64,000 nucleotides of DNA from the NCBI RefSeq assembly GCF_001458415.1, contig NZ_CYSD01000012.1:310001-374000 (forward strand), written 5' to 3'. The notes beneath the pieces were generated by a model. The model searched no databases. It saw only the letters and a program-made list of their open reading frames with translations, and was not told where the DNA came from. Position numbers and translations under genes: made by a program. This document shows positions 44,960 through 53,681 of the stretch, piece by piece. The stretch's first letter is position 1; the number at the start of each line of letters is the position of its first letter. This DNA is from Tritonibacter multivorans (lineage in GTDB: Bacteria > Pseudomonadota > Alphaproteobacteria > Rhodobacterales > Rhodobacteraceae).

Positions 44960-46102
44960 TCAGGACACGCGCGCGCCGCGGGCCCAGACCGCGCGCAGGG
45001 CGGGGGCGCCTTCGGTCATGCGGAACTGGATCAGATCCGCGCGTTTGCCCGGCGCAATCTCGCCCCGATCGGTCAGCCCGGCCGCCAGCGCCGGGGTGCG
45101 GGTTACGGTGGCCATGCCCCGCGCCATGTCATCCCACATGCCCCCCAGCTTCACCGCGGCCAGCAGCAGCGCGGCGGGCACATAATCTGACGACACAATG
45201 TCCAGCAGATCCAGATCCGCCAGCTCGGCTGCGGCCACATTGCCAGAATGCGATCCCCCCCGGATCAGGTTCGGCGCGCCCATCATCACCTTGATGTCAT
45301 GCGCCCGGCAGGCTTCTGCCGCCTCTACCGTGGTCGGGAATTCTGCCAGACGAATGCCATGTTCGGCAGAGACCGCGACCTGCTCTGTGGTGGTGTCATC
45401 ATGGCTGGCCAGCACCGCCCCAAAGCGCGCCGCCTCGGACACCGTCACCGCCTCGTGATGATCGCCATATTGGTCCCGCAGCGCTTTCAGATGGGCGACA
45501 TGGTCGACAAATTCCTGATCCGACATGCCGCGTTTGGATTTCACGTACTGCTCCAGCTTGGAAATATCGCGGAACTGCCGCTGCCCCGGCGTGTGATCCA
45601 TCAAACTCACCAGACCCACACGGTCTTCGGGGCCAAACTCCGCCAGCTCCTCAGCAAGGGTTTCGGAACACACTTCTGCCCGCAAATGCAGGAAGTGGCT
45701 GATCTTCAGCGCATCCCGTTCGCGCAGGGCCAGCAGCTCGCGGCTCAGCTCGCGCGCATATTTGGTATACCGCCCCTTTCCGCGCGGGATCGACCCCACC
45801 CGCATGGCATCAAACACCGTCGTGATCCCACAGGAGGCCAGCTCTGCATCATGGGCCAGAATGGCCGCCGCATGGGGCCAGTCGACACCGGGGCGCGGCT
45901 CGATGTGGCGTTCCAGATTGTCCGTGTGCAGTTCCACCAGACCGGGGGCCAGATAGTCGCCGCCGCAGTCAATGGCCCCGGCAGGCACCGCTGCGCCCGG
46001 TGTTATCTCTGCAATCACGCCATCCTTCAGGGTCAGGCTGCCAGACAGGGTTTCCTGTGGCAAAACAAGCGTGGCATTGGCAAGGATCATCTCTTGTGTC
46101 AT
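44960..46102 (-). CDS. phnM: Alpha-D-ribose 1-methylphosphonate 5-triphosphate diphosphatase
   Basis: A 380-residue amidohydrolase-superfamily enzyme of the C-P lyase pathway that removes pyrophosphate from the PhnI product. Seen are YLAPGLVELHTDNLERHI (metal site), VSLMDHTPGQRQF and the C-terminal GKRADLIQFRM. The ATG at 46100-46102 diverges from the DUF1045 gene. Separated from phnN by that reversed gene. Confidence 0.95.
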   Translation of the reverse strand: MTQEMILANATLVLPQETLSGSLTLKDGVIAEITPGAAVPAGAIDCGGDYLAPGLVELHTDNLERHIEPRPGVDWPHAAAILAHDAELASCGITTVFDAMRVGSIPRGKGRYTKYARELSRELLALRERDALKISHFLHLRAEVCSETLAEELAEFGPEDRVGLVSLMDHTPGQRQFRDISKLEQYVKSKRGMSDQEFVDHVAHLKALRDQYGDHHEAVTVSEAARFGAVLASHDDTTTEQVAVSAEHGIRLAEFPTTVEAAEACRAHDIKVMMGAPNLIRGGSHSGNVAAAELADLDLLDIVSSDYVPAALLLAAVKLGGMWDDMARGMATVTRTPALAAGLTDRGEIAPGKRADLIQFRMTEGAPALRAVWARGARVS

Positions 46103-46170
46103 CTCAGGGTCACAACTCTCGGGTTATTGCTCGCGGAACGAAACAGAATGCCCCCCTTTAGGAGGCCAAT

Positions 46171-46854
46171 ATGACATTTGCGCGATATGCGCTCTACTTT
46201 GCGCCGCCAGCCGACGCCGCCTGGGCCCAATGGGCCGCGGCATGGTTGGGCTGGGACATGGAAACCGGACAGCCTCTGGCGCATCCGGCCTGTGATCTGG
46301 ATGTCGCGGCGATCACCGAAACACCGCGTAAATACGGGCTGCACGCCACGCTGAAGCCGCCCATGCGCCTGGCCGAGGGCCAGACCGAGGCCGCCCTGCG
46401 CGACGCCTGCGCGACACTGGCCACCAGCCAGAAACCCTTGCGCCTTGAAGGGCTGGAGATCGCGAAACTGGGCCGTTTTCTGGCCCTGCGCCCCACCGGG
46501 GACGAAACCGCGCTGAACCAGCTGGCCGCCGCCTGTGTCGAAACCCTCGATGCGTTCCGCGCGCCCCCGACCGAAGCCGAGCTGACCCGCCGCCGCGGCA
46601 ATGGCCTGTCGCCCGCGCAAGAGGCCAACCTGACCCAGTGGGGCTACCCGCATGTGATGGAGCTGTTCCGCTTTCACATCACGCTCTCGGGCAAGCTGGA
46701 CAAACCCACAGTGACCGCGACCGAAGCCTACCTGACGCAGACCCTGCTGCCGCTGCTGCCCCAGCCCTTTGAGATCACGGATCTGGCGCTGGTCGGCGAA
46801 CGCGCGGATGGCCGTTTTGAATTGATCCAACGCTACCCCCTCGCCTCTGGCTGA
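46171..46854 (+). CDS. DUF1045 phosphonate-operon protein, 2H-phosphoesterase-like
   Basis: A 227-residue protein with two H-x-T motifs (YGLHATLKPPM near residue 55 and RFHITLSG near residue 170), the arrangement of 2H phosphoesterases. Proteins of this type are regularly found in phn operons. It reads plus between phnM and phnN (both minus) and overlaps the phnN end by 22 bases. A TTAGGAGG ribosome site precedes the ATG. Function unproven; hydrolysis of the cyclic ribose phosphate made by C-P lyase is my inference. Confidence 0.85.
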   Translation: MTFARYALYFAPPADAAWAQWAAAWLGWDMETGQPLAHPACDLDVAAITETPRKYGLHATLKPPMRLAEGQTEAALRDACATLATSQKPLRLEGLEIAKLGRFLALRPTGDETALNQLAAACVETLDAFRAPPTEAELTRRRGNGLSPAQEANLTQWGYPHVMELFRFHITLSGKLDKPTVTATEAYLTQTLLPLLPQPFEITDLALVGERADGRFELIQRYPLASG

Positions 46855-47405
46855 GCCGCGTCGCCAACGGGGGCTTCAATAATCGCACGGATCGCCGTGA
46901 TCGCATCCTGCAGCGCGCCGGAATTATCCACCTTGAACACCTGCCGCAGGCCTTCGGGCAGCGGCAGGTCCGCGCGGGTCAGCCGCGCGCGAATGTCCTG
47001 CGCGCTTTCGCGACCACGGCCCGCCAGACGCTGCGCCAGCACTTCCTGTGACGCACGAAGCGAGATCACCCGAAAGTCATCAAACACCTCTTGTGCGGCC
47101 GGCAGCACCGCCCGCGACAGGTTCACCAGCACCGCACTCGCACCGTCCCGCAACTGCTCAATATCGCGGGGCACGCCATAGTGCAGGCCATGCGCCTGCC
47201 AGTGCAGCGCAAATACATCCCGCGCCACCAGCGCCTGAAACTCCGGCTCCGTAACCGCCTGATAATCTTCCCCACCCGCCTCGGGCGCACGGGTAATCAC
47301 CCGGCGCAGCAGGCGGATCTTGGGATCAGACACCGCCAAACCCTGCATGACACTGTCCTTGCCAACGCCCGAGGGGCCGACAATGGCAACCACCGGCCCC
47401 TTCAT
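46833..47405 (-). CDS. phnN: Ribose 1,5-bisphosphokinase
   Basis: A 190-residue guanylate-kinase-fold enzyme converting ribose 1,5-bisphosphate to PRPP. P-loop VAIVGPSGVGKDSVMQ; RVITRAPEAGGEDYQAV is the lid/substrate region. Start overlaps the phnL stop (47402-47405). Its 3' end overlaps the converging DUF1045 gene. Confidence 0.93.
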   Translation of the reverse strand: MKGPVVAIVGPSGVGKDSVMQGLAVSDPKIRLLRRVITRAPEAGGEDYQAVTEPEFQALVARDVFALHWQAHGLHYGVPRDIEQLRDGASAVLVNLSRAVLPAAQEVFDDFRVISLRASQEVLAQRLAGRGRESAQDIRARLTRADLPLPEGLRQVFKVDNSGALQDAITAIRAIIEAPVGDAAQPEARG

Positions 47406-48085
47406 GCCGCAGCCTGTGGTGTAAACTGCGCCACATCCACCACCCGGTCACAGACCACATCGCGCGCCGCCTCATCGTGGAAAATCCCCACGATCGCCGC
47501 CCCGTGCGCCTTGGCCGCACGGATCAGCTCCAGCACCACCGCGCGATTGGCTGCATCCAGACTCGCCGTCGGCTCATCCAGCAACAACGCCGGGTAATCA
47601 TGGGCAAAGCCACGGGCAATATTGACCCGCTGCTGCTCGCCACCAGAAAAGGTCGTCGGGCTCAACGACCACAGACGTTCGGGAATGTTCAGCTTGGCCA
47701 GCAGCTCCGCCGCGCGGCCATGGGCCTGCGCCGTCGCCACGCCCAGCGCCAGAAGCGGCTCCGCCACCACATCCAGCGTCGCCACCCGCGGCACAACCCG
47801 CAGAAACTGGCTGACATAGCCCAGCCTCTCGCGACGCAGCGCCAGGATCTCGCGCGGCTCCGCCGACACCACATCCACGCCACCAACCCGGATCTCGCCG
47901 CCGGCCGCCAGATAGTTGCCATAGATCATCCGCATCAGCGTGGACTTCCCCGCGCCCGAACTGCCCACCAGCCCCACGCACTCTCCGGGCTGCACGGACA
48001 GGCTGGCACCCGCCATCACCGGGATCACCGCACTGCCCTGATTGTGCAGGGTAAACTCTTTCGACACGTCTCGAATTTCAATCAT
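47402..48085 (-). CDS. phnL: C-P lyase ABC-type subunit PhnL
   Basis: A 227-residue ABC ATPase with Walker A GLVGSSGAGKST, signature TFSGGEQQRVNIARG and Walker B ALLLDEPTASLD. PhnL is required for C-P lyase function in vivo. The ATG at 48083-48085 is used; an in-frame extension enters the intergenic repeat. The intergenic repeat copy B separates it from phnK. Confidence 0.94.
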   Translation of the reverse strand: MIEIRDVSKEFTLHNQGSAVIPVMAGASLSVQPGECVGLVGSSGAGKSTLMRMIYGNYLAAGGEIRVGGVDVVSAEPREILALRRERLGYVSQFLRVVPRVATLDVVAEPLLALGVATAQAHGRAAELLAKLNIPERLWSLSPTTFSGGEQQRVNIARGFAHDYPALLLDEPTASLDAANRAVVLELIRAAKAHGAAIVGIFHDEAARDVVCDRVVDVAQFTPQAAA

Positions 48086-48089
48086 CTTC

Positions 48090-48153
48090 TTTTGGCCTCT
48101 CAATACTCCGGGGGTGAATTGGCCCGCAGGCCAAGAGGGGGCTGGCCCCCTTC
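48090..48153. repeat. Two-hairpin intergenic repeat, copy B (between phnK and phnL)
   Basis: It has TTTTGGCC, AATACTCCGGGGGTGAA, hairpin 1 (TTGGCC-CGCA-GGCCAA) and hairpin 2 (AGGGGG-CTGG-CCCCCT), then TTC. It is laid out as copy A at 11194-11253, but the hairpin-1 arms differ on both sides so pairing is kept. It begins one base after the phnK stop, inside an operon. Confidence 0.75.
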
Positions 48154-48154
48154 C

Positions 48155-48925
48155 TCACACCTGCAACACGGAACTCACCAGCAATTGCGTATAGCCATGC
48201 TGCGGATCATCCAGCACCTGATCGGTCAGGCCGGTTTCCACCACATGGCCGTCCTTCATCACCATCAGCCGGTCCGCCAGCAGCCGCACCACGGCCAGAT
48301 CATGGGTCACGATAATCGCCGACAGCCCCATGTCCCGCACCAACCCGCGCAACAGATCGAGCAGCCGCGCCTGAACGCTGACGTCCAACCCGCCGGTGGG
48401 CTCATCCATGAACACCAGCCGCGGGCCGGTCACCAGGTTGCGGGCAATCTGCAAACGCTGCTGCATGCCACCGGAAAACGCGGTCGGGCGGTCATCCAGA
48501 CGGGCGGCATCGATTTCAACCCGCCCCAGCCAGTCTTCGGCCTGCGTGCGAATATCGCCATAATGCCGCGCGCCCACGGCCATCAGCCGCTCGCCAATAT
48601 TGCCACCGGCACTCACCGACATGCGCAGCCCGTCGCGCGCATGCTGATGCACAAAGGCCCAGTCGGTGCGCCCCAGCATCCGCCGCTCGGGTTCGGACAT
48701 GGTGACCGTATCCACCGGCCCACGATCGCGGGTGTGAAACACAACCTCCCCCGCATCGGGCGCCATATGCCCCGCCATGCAGTTCAGCAGCGTCGACTTG
48801 CCCGAGCCACTTTCGCCGACAATCCCCATCACCTCACCGGGATAAAGATCAAAGCCCACGCCCCGGCAGCCAATCCGCTGCCCATACATTTTGGTGACGT
48901 CTTTCACCTGCAACAACGGTGTCAT
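48155..48925 (-). CDS. phnK: C-P lyase ABC-type subunit PhnK
   Basis: A 256-residue ABC ATPase that binds the PhnGHIJ core. Walker [13 protein letters not shown], signature AFSGGMQQRLQIARN, Walker B RLVFMDEPTGGLD. The ATG at 48923-48925 overlaps the phnJ stop (ATGA). Confidence 0.95.
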   Translation of the reverse strand: MTPLLQVKDVTKMYGQRIGCRGVGFDLYPGEVMGIVGESGSGKSTLLNCMAGHMAPDAGEVVFHTRDRGPVDTVTMSEPERRMLGRTDWAFVHQHARDGLRMSVSAGGNIGERLMAVGARHYGDIRTQAEDWLGRVEIDAARLDDRPTAFSGGMQQRLQIARNLVTGPRLVFMDEPTGGLDVSVQARLLDLLRGLVRDMGLSAIIVTHDLAVVRLLADRLMVMKDGHVVETGLTDQVLDDPQHGYTQLLVSSVLQV

Positions 48926-49782
48926 GCTGCGTCCTCCGCCGCCAAGGCTCCACGATGCCCCGCCGCCCGGCGGGACGCGCAATAATCGGTGTCCGAGCAG
49001 ACAAACATCCGCCCGCCCTGATCATCCGTAATCACCTCATCCAGATAGCTGTGTTCTGCCCCGCAAAGGTCACAGGCCTTGTCGGGTTTGCTGGCCTCGA
49101 ACGGGTAGTCCTCGAAATCCAGGCTCACCACTTTGGTATAGGGCGGCAGCGCATAGATCCGCTGTTCGCGCCCGGCCCCAAACAGCTGAATGGCGGCCAT
49201 TTCCATCTTGGGGTTGTCAAATTTGGGGATCGGCGAAGGATCCATGACATAGCGCCCCTCGACCTTCACCGGATAGGCGTAAGAGGTGGCAATCTGCCCG
49301 TGGCGCGCAATGTCTTCATAAAGTTTCACGTGCATCAATCCGTATTCCTCCAGACTGTGCATCTTGCGGGTTTCAGTCTCGCGCGGCTCCAGAAACCGCA
49401 GCGGTTCAGGGATCGGCACCTGATAGACCAGCACTTGCCCCTCGGTCAGTGGCGTCTCGGGGATGCGGTGGCGGGTCTGGATCACCGTGGCCTCGGTTGT
49501 GGCTTCCGTGACCGCAACCTCGGCAGTGCGTTCAAAGAATTTGCGGATCGACACCGCGTTCGTTGTGTCATCGGCGCCCTGGTCGATCACCTTGAACACA
49601 TCATCGGGCATCAGAACCGCGGCCGACACCTGCACCCCGCCCGTGCCCCAACCATAGGGCATTGGCATCTCGCGGCTGGCAAAGGGCACCTGATAGCCGG
49701 GAATAGCCAGCCCCTTCAGGATCGCCCGCCGGATCATCCGCTTGGTCTGCTCGTCTAGGTATGCAAAGTTGTAGTCAGACAT
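48922..49782 (-). CDS. phnJ: C-P lyase radical-SAM catalytic subunit
   Basis: A 286-residue subunit cleaving the carbon-phosphorus bond. The cluster cysteines Cys237, Cys240 and Cys262 (ACDLCGAEHSY, MFVCSDTDYC) and Cys268, equivalent to the thiyl-radical Cys272 of E. coli, are present, as is the Gly in PGYQVPF. The ATG at 49780-49782 is used. A reversed small gene separates it from phnI, although these two subunits form one complex. Confidence 0.97.
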   Translation of the reverse strand: MSDYNFAYLDEQTKRMIRRAILKGLAIPGYQVPFASREMPMPYGWGTGGVQVSAAVLMPDDVFKVIDQGADDTTNAVSIRKFFERTAEVAVTEATTEATVIQTRHRIPETPLTEGQVLVYQVPIPEPLRFLEPRETETRKMHSLEEYGLMHVKLYEDIARHGQIATSYAYPVKVEGRYVMDPSPIPKFDNPKMEMAAIQLFGAGREQRIYALPPYTKVVSLDFEDYPFEASKPDKACDLCGAEHSYLDEVITDDQGGRMFVCSDTDYCASRRAAGHRGALAAEDAA

Positions 49783-49813
49783 TTTGAGCCCCATCCTTTG
49801 TTGAGGACCAGTT

Positions 49814-50068
49814 ATGGAAGCCGCAATTTTCATTGGCATTTTTGCTATTTTCGTCGTGGCGATGGCTTGGCACCAACGTCGCAAAGCCCGACGTCGCAGC
49901 TCCCTTCATCAAGACAGTTCCGGCCACTGGGTCTGGATCGACTTTGATGGTCGCGAACGGAGTTCTAGAACTCACCCCGATGCGCCCGGCGGCGCTTGGT
50001 ATGGAGATAACACCAGTTATGACGGCGGTGGATTTGATGGCGGTGGCGACGGAGGTGGCGGCGACTGA
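49814..50068 (+). CDS. Small Gly/Asp-tailed membrane protein inserted antisense in the phn operon
   Basis: An 84-residue ORF with an N-terminal membrane helix (AAIFIGIFAIFVVAMAW), a basic stop-transfer HQRRKARRRSS, a HWVWIDFDGRERSS segment and a C-terminal run of Gly and Asp (YDGGGFDGGGDGGGGD). A GAGG ribosome site precedes the ATG. It lies between phnI and phnJ on the opposite strand and ends two bases from the phnI stop. No recognised family; real coding is likely but not certain. Confidence 0.55.
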   Translation: MEAAIFIGIFAIFVVAMAWHQRRKARRRSSLHQDSSGHWVWIDFDGRERSSRTHPDAPGGAWYGDNTSYDGGGFDGGGDGGGGD

Positions 50069-50070
50069 CA

Positions 50071-51162
50071 TCATTCCGCAGCCTCCTGTGTCGCAATGTT
50101 TGCCTCTGCCTCGCTGCGCAGTTTGCGGACCAGCTCCAGCTCGGCCTGAAAGTCGACGTAATGCGGCAGCTTGATATGCTCGAGGAACCCGGTCGCCTGA
50201 ATATTGTCGCAGTGGCTCAGGACAAATTCCTCGTCCTGCGCAGGCGCGCCAAGATTGTCTTCGCCCAGCTCTTCCCAACGCAGCGCCCGGTCGACCAGCG
50301 CCATGGCAATCGCCTTGCGCTCTGCCGCGCCCATCACCAGACCATAGCCACGGGTGAACTGCGGCGGCTCGGTTTTAGACCCGGCAAACTGGTTCACGCT
50401 TTCACATTCGGTCAGCTCCACCTCGCCGATCTCAATGGCAAACCCCAGCTCTGGGATCTCCATTTCCACCGGCACGGTGCCAATGCGCAGCTCGCCGACA
50501 AAAGCATGGTTGCGCGCATAGCCGCGCTGGGTCGAATACGCGAGGCCCAGAATGAACCCCTCATCCCCGCGCGTCAGCACCTGCAAGCGTGTTGACCGGT
50601 CGGTCGGGTACGCCATCGGTTCGCGGGTGATGTCACGTGGAACATCATCGGTTGCGCGCTCCTGCTGGATCAGCCCTTCGGCATCCAGAAAGCTGGTCAC
50701 ATGCGGCACGGGTTCGGGGCGCGCCTCACTCGTCGCGGCCTCGGGCAGTTCGCCTTCTGCGGCGAGTTTGAAATCCAGCAAACGGTGGGTGTAATCAAAG
50801 GTCGGTCCTAGAACCTGCCCGCCGGGCAGGTCTTTGAACGTGGCCGAGATCCGGCGGTCGCAGATCATCTCTTCGGTGTCCACCGGCAGGCTCGCGCCAA
50901 TGCGCGGCAGGGTGGTGCGATAGGCGCGCATCAGAAAGATCGCTTCGATCAGATCGCCGCGCGCCTGCTTGATTGCCAGCGCCGCAAGATCGGGATCATA
51001 AAGCGAGCCTTCCGCCATCACCCGCGTCACCGCCAGCTTCAGCTGTTCGCGGATCTGCGCAAGGCTCAGCTCTCCTACATCCGGGTCGCCCCGGCGTTCC
51101 TCGGCCAGCCAGTCATGGGCGTTCTCAATCGCCCGTTCGCCGCCTTTGACTGCAACATACAT
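50071..51162 (-). CDS. phnI: C-P lyase core subunit PhnI
   Basis: A 363-residue nucleosidase subunit attaching the phosphonate to the ribose of ATP. Starts MYVAVKGGERAIENAHDWLAEERRG, with family blocks RVMAEGSLYDPDLAALAIKQA and FLEHIKLPHYVDFQAELELV. The ATG at 51160-51162 lies four bases after the phnH stop. The C-terminal stop adjoins the reversed small ORF. Confidence 0.97.
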   Translation of the reverse strand: MYVAVKGGERAIENAHDWLAEERRGDPDVGELSLAQIREQLKLAVTRVMAEGSLYDPDLAALAIKQARGDLIEAIFLMRAYRTTLPRIGASLPVDTEEMICDRRISATFKDLPGGQVLGPTFDYTHRLLDFKLAAEGELPEAATSEARPEPVPHVTSFLDAEGLIQQERATDDVPRDITREPMAYPTDRSTRLQVLTRGDEGFILGLAYSTQRGYARNHAFVGELRIGTVPVEMEIPELGFAIEIGEVELTECESVNQFAGSKTEPPQFTRGYGLVMGAAERKAIAMALVDRALRWEELGEDNLGAPAQDEEFVLSHCDNIQATGFLEHIKLPHYVDFQAELELVRKLRSEAEANIATQEAAE

Positions 51163-51166
51163 CGGC

Positions 51167-51727
51167 TTAACCCTCCTGAATTTGACTGCTGCGCGGCAGC
51201 GCCCACAGCGTGTCACCGCGGGTAAAGAACGCATCCCACCCCAGCGGGAAACAGGCGGCGTTTGCTGTGAAAACAGAGGGTTCGGGCAGGTCGACCACCT
51301 GTGCGGTTTCAATCCCCGGCCCGGTCAGGTTCACTGTTTCACCCTGCCAGTCCCCTTCGACAATCAGCGTGACCGAACGGTCAGGATACTCGGCTGTGCC
51401 AATGGCAAACTGACCAATGGGCAAATCGCCCCACGCGCCAAGTGCAAAATCTGCCTGTTCGGGCGCGACAATTGGGGCACCACAATGAAACGCCACCCAG
51501 GCGCGCAGCTCGACGCTGTCCAATTCCGGCGCCAGCCACAGACCCGTGTCCGTGTCGCATAGCACCAGCAACAGGACCGAGGCAGCAACCGACAGGCCCG
51601 GCGCCTGACCACCGGTCACCTGATGTGTTGTGCCGGGACGCGCCATGGCCTCCATCGCCGCGCGGAAGGCCGCAGCAGACTGGACCGGCGGCTGGGCAAA
51701 TCCGCCCTCGTAAACGCTGCTCTGCAT
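51167..51727 (-). CDS. phnH: C-P lyase core subunit PhnH
   Basis: A 186-residue subunit of the PhnGHIJ core. Seen are the N-terminal GGFAQPPVQSAAAFRAAMEAMARPG and C-terminal NAACFPLGWDAFF, both family-typical. The ATG at 51725-51727 overlaps the phnG stop. No catalytic role is known for PhnH; it is structural. Confidence 0.95.
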   Translation of the reverse strand: MQSSVYEGGFAQPPVQSAAAFRAAMEAMARPGTTHQVTGGQAPGLSVAASVLLLVLCDTDTGLWLAPELDSVELRAWVAFHCGAPIVAPEQADFALGAWGDLPIGQFAIGTAEYPDRSVTLIVEGDWQGETVNLTGPGIETAQVVDLPEPSVFTANAACFPLGWDAFFTRGDTLWALPRSSQIQEG

Positions 51728-52185
51728 CAATCCTCTCCTCGCTGGAGGGTGAAAAATTCGACCTTGGTGGCGGCCGCTTTGGCCGCACGTTTGCTTTGAC
51801 GCGCCGCCTGAGCCCTGCGCAGCGGCGCCAGCACAGCGGCCTCAATCGCAGGCACCTGTCCGGTCTGCATTAGCGCATCCACAAGGGCGGCCTGTTCCGC
51901 ATGACGCTTGTCGCGCCCCTGCACATAGCCGTGCCCCACCGTGCCATCCGCCAGCTTCAGCGCGCAGCGGGTGACGGTGATTTCGCCCAGATTGAACGGC
52001 GCGCCGGTGCCGCCCTGACGGCCGCGCATCATGACACCGCCAACTTCGGGACGGCGCAGCCAGTCAAACGCAGGCGCAAGGCCCGCCTCGGCCCAAAGCC
52101 GCGCCAGATCTGCCGCCGTTGAACGCGCCAGCAGGCTCATCCAGTCGCGCCGCGCCTCTTGCGCAATCTCTTTCATCTCGGTCAT
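51727..52185 (-). CDS. phnG: C-P lyase core subunit PhnG
   Basis: A 152-residue subunit, the first gene of the minus-strand phnGHIJKLN run. Seen are RRDWMSLLARSTAADL, RGRQGGTGAPFNLGEITVTRCA and GHGYVQGRDKRHAEQAALVDAL. The ATG at 52183-52185 has AAGAGGTGG upstream. It is transcribed from the phnG-phnF intergenic region. Confidence 0.95.
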   Translation of the reverse strand: MTEMKEIAQEARRDWMSLLARSTAADLARLWAEAGLAPAFDWLRRPEVGGVMMRGRQGGTGAPFNLGEITVTRCALKLADGTVGHGYVQGRDKRHAEQAALVDALMQTGQVPAIEAAVLAPLRRAQAARQSKRAAKAAATKVEFFTLQRGED

Positions 52186-52206
52186 CCGCCACCTCTTGGC
52201 AAACCT

Positions 52207-52231
52207 GTCTATGTTAACTATACAACTAGAC
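52207..52231. promoter_or_regulatory. Candidate PhnF operator
   Basis: A 25-bp element with outer arms GTCTA/TAGAC and inner GTTAAC-CTATA-like symmetry lies between divergent phnG and phnF, 22 bases before the phnG ATG. GntR/HutC regulators such as PhnF bind short palindromes in this position. Which exact bases are contacted is unknown. Confidence 0.5.
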
Positions 52232-52311
52232 AAATCATAGGAGATTCGCGGATCACTGGGAAGTCCCCGGCACGTGAAGCTTTGGTGACGAAATCATGAC
52301 AGGGGGTGGGC

Positions 52312-53043
52312 ATGGCGCGCACTGCAATCTGGAAATCCATTGCCGACAGCCTAGAGACCGACATTGCAAGCGGTCGCTACGCAATTGGTGCCAAGCTCCC
52401 GTCCGAGGCGCAGCTGGCGGGCACATTTGGCGTCAACCGCCACACTGTGCGCCGCGCGCTGGCAGAGCTGACAGACCAGGGGCTGGTGCATCCCCGCCGC
52501 GGTGCCGGCGTCTTTGTCGCCACCCAGGCCAAGGCCACGCCAAAGGCCGACTACCCGCTGGGCAAGCGTGTGAGCTTTCGCCAGAACCTGCGCGCCGCAG
52601 GCCGCGCCCCCAGTGGGGAACAGCTGGCCGTCACCACCCGCCGCGCCGATAAAAAAGAAGCCACCGCGCTGAAAATCGACGTCGGCGCGCTGCTGCACGT
52701 AAACGACTCGCTGTCCTTTGCCGATGCAGAGCCGGTGTCCTTGGCGCGCAGCTGCTTTCCCGCCGACCGCTTCCCCACCCTGCCCGAGGTGATCCGCGAA
52801 ACCGGCTCTGTCACCGAAACCTTCCGGCAGTTTGGCATCACCGACTACACCCGCGCCTGGACCCGGATCACGGCAACGGCCGCCACGGCGACGCAGGCGC
52901 TGCATCTGCGGGTGAACGAAGGCGACCCGCTGTTGCGCACGGTCAGCCTGAATGTCGATGCCGACGGCCGACCAGTGGAATATGGCAGCAGCTATTTCGC
53001 CGGCAACCGCATTGCGCTGACCTTGGAGGACGAGGACAGCTGA
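52312..53043 (+). CDS. phnF: Phosphonate operon regulator PhnF (GntR/HutC family)
   Basis: A 243-residue regulator. The N-terminal winged helix has GRYAIGAKLPSEAQLAGTFGVNRHTVRRALAELTDQGLV; the C-terminal UTRA effector domain includes GDPLLRTVSLNVDADGRPVEYG. The ATG at 52312 is preferred over a GTG two codons earlier. Divergent from phnG. A hexapeptide transferase gene converges on its end. Confidence 0.93.
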   Translation: MARTAIWKSIADSLETDIASGRYAIGAKLPSEAQLAGTFGVNRHTVRRALAELTDQGLVHPRRGAGVFVATQAKATPKADYPLGKRVSFRQNLRAAGRAPSGEQLAVTTRRADKKEATALKIDVGALLHVNDSLSFADAEPVSLARSCFPADRFPTLPEVIRETGSVTETFRQFGITDYTRAWTRITATAATATQALHLRVNEGDPLLRTVSLNVDADGRPVEYGSSYFAGNRIALTLEDEDS

Positions 53044-53051
53044 CCGATTGG

Positions 53052-53666
53052 TCAGGCATATTTCTCAAGAAAGGCTTCGGCAGAAAGGCTGCGGAAATCC
53101 GGCAGGGCGAGGCGCAGGCGCGCATGGTCCCAGTCCCACCACGCCAGTTCCATCATCGCCTCACTGACGGCCACTGGAAACCGGCGCCGGATCAAGGATG
53201 CGGTATTGCCCCCGACAATCGTGTAGGGGGCCACATCCTTGGTCACAATCGCGCCCGCAGCCACCACCGCACCATGGCCAATGGTGACCTCGGGTTTGAT
53301 CATCGCGCCATGGCCGATCCAGGTGTCGTGCCCGATGACCGCATGGCGCGCGGCCCGGCGCACAAACCAATCGGCGTCATCCTCTGCGTCCTCCCAATAG
53401 CTGGCCGAGCGATAGAGGAAATGATGCAGCGACGCCGTGGTCAGCGGATGATCCGTGGCCCCAATCCGCACCGCACTGGCAATATTAGAGAACTTGCCGA
53501 TCTGCGCATTGGCAATGTCACAGCCCCGGTCGCAATAGCTGTAGTCCCCAAAGGCTGAATGCGCCACGCGGCTGCCCGCGCCGATCTCGACAAAAGCGCC
53601 AAAGCGGCTGTCGGTGATCTGGCAGCCGTCGTGGATATGCGGGGTCTCTGCGCTCAGTTTCGCCAT
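53052..53666 (-). CDS. Phosphonate metabolism hexapeptide-repeat acyltransferase
   Basis: A 204-residue left-handed beta-helix protein of the type found in phn loci. Repeats are visible (GAFVEIGAGSRVAHSAFGDYS, then VIGHDTWIGHGAMIKPEVTIGHGAVVAAGAIVTKDV). The catalytic His is likely in GATDHPL or GHDTWIG. It may acetylate aminoalkylphosphonates, but this is inference. Two ATGs are adjacent; the second (53664-53666) has the better spacing to GGAG. A terminator separates it from phnE2. Confidence 0.87.
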   Translation of the reverse strand: MAKLSAETPHIHDGCQITDSRFGAFVEIGAGSRVAHSAFGDYSYCDRGCDIANAQIGKFSNIASAVRIGATDHPLTTASLHHFLYRSASYWEDAEDDADWFVRRAARHAVIGHDTWIGHGAMIKPEVTIGHGAVVAAGAIVTKDVAPYTIVGGNTASLIRRRFPVAVSEAMMELAWWDWDHARLRLALPDFRSLSAEAFLEKYA

Positions 53667-53681
53667 CATCAGTCTCCGTCA

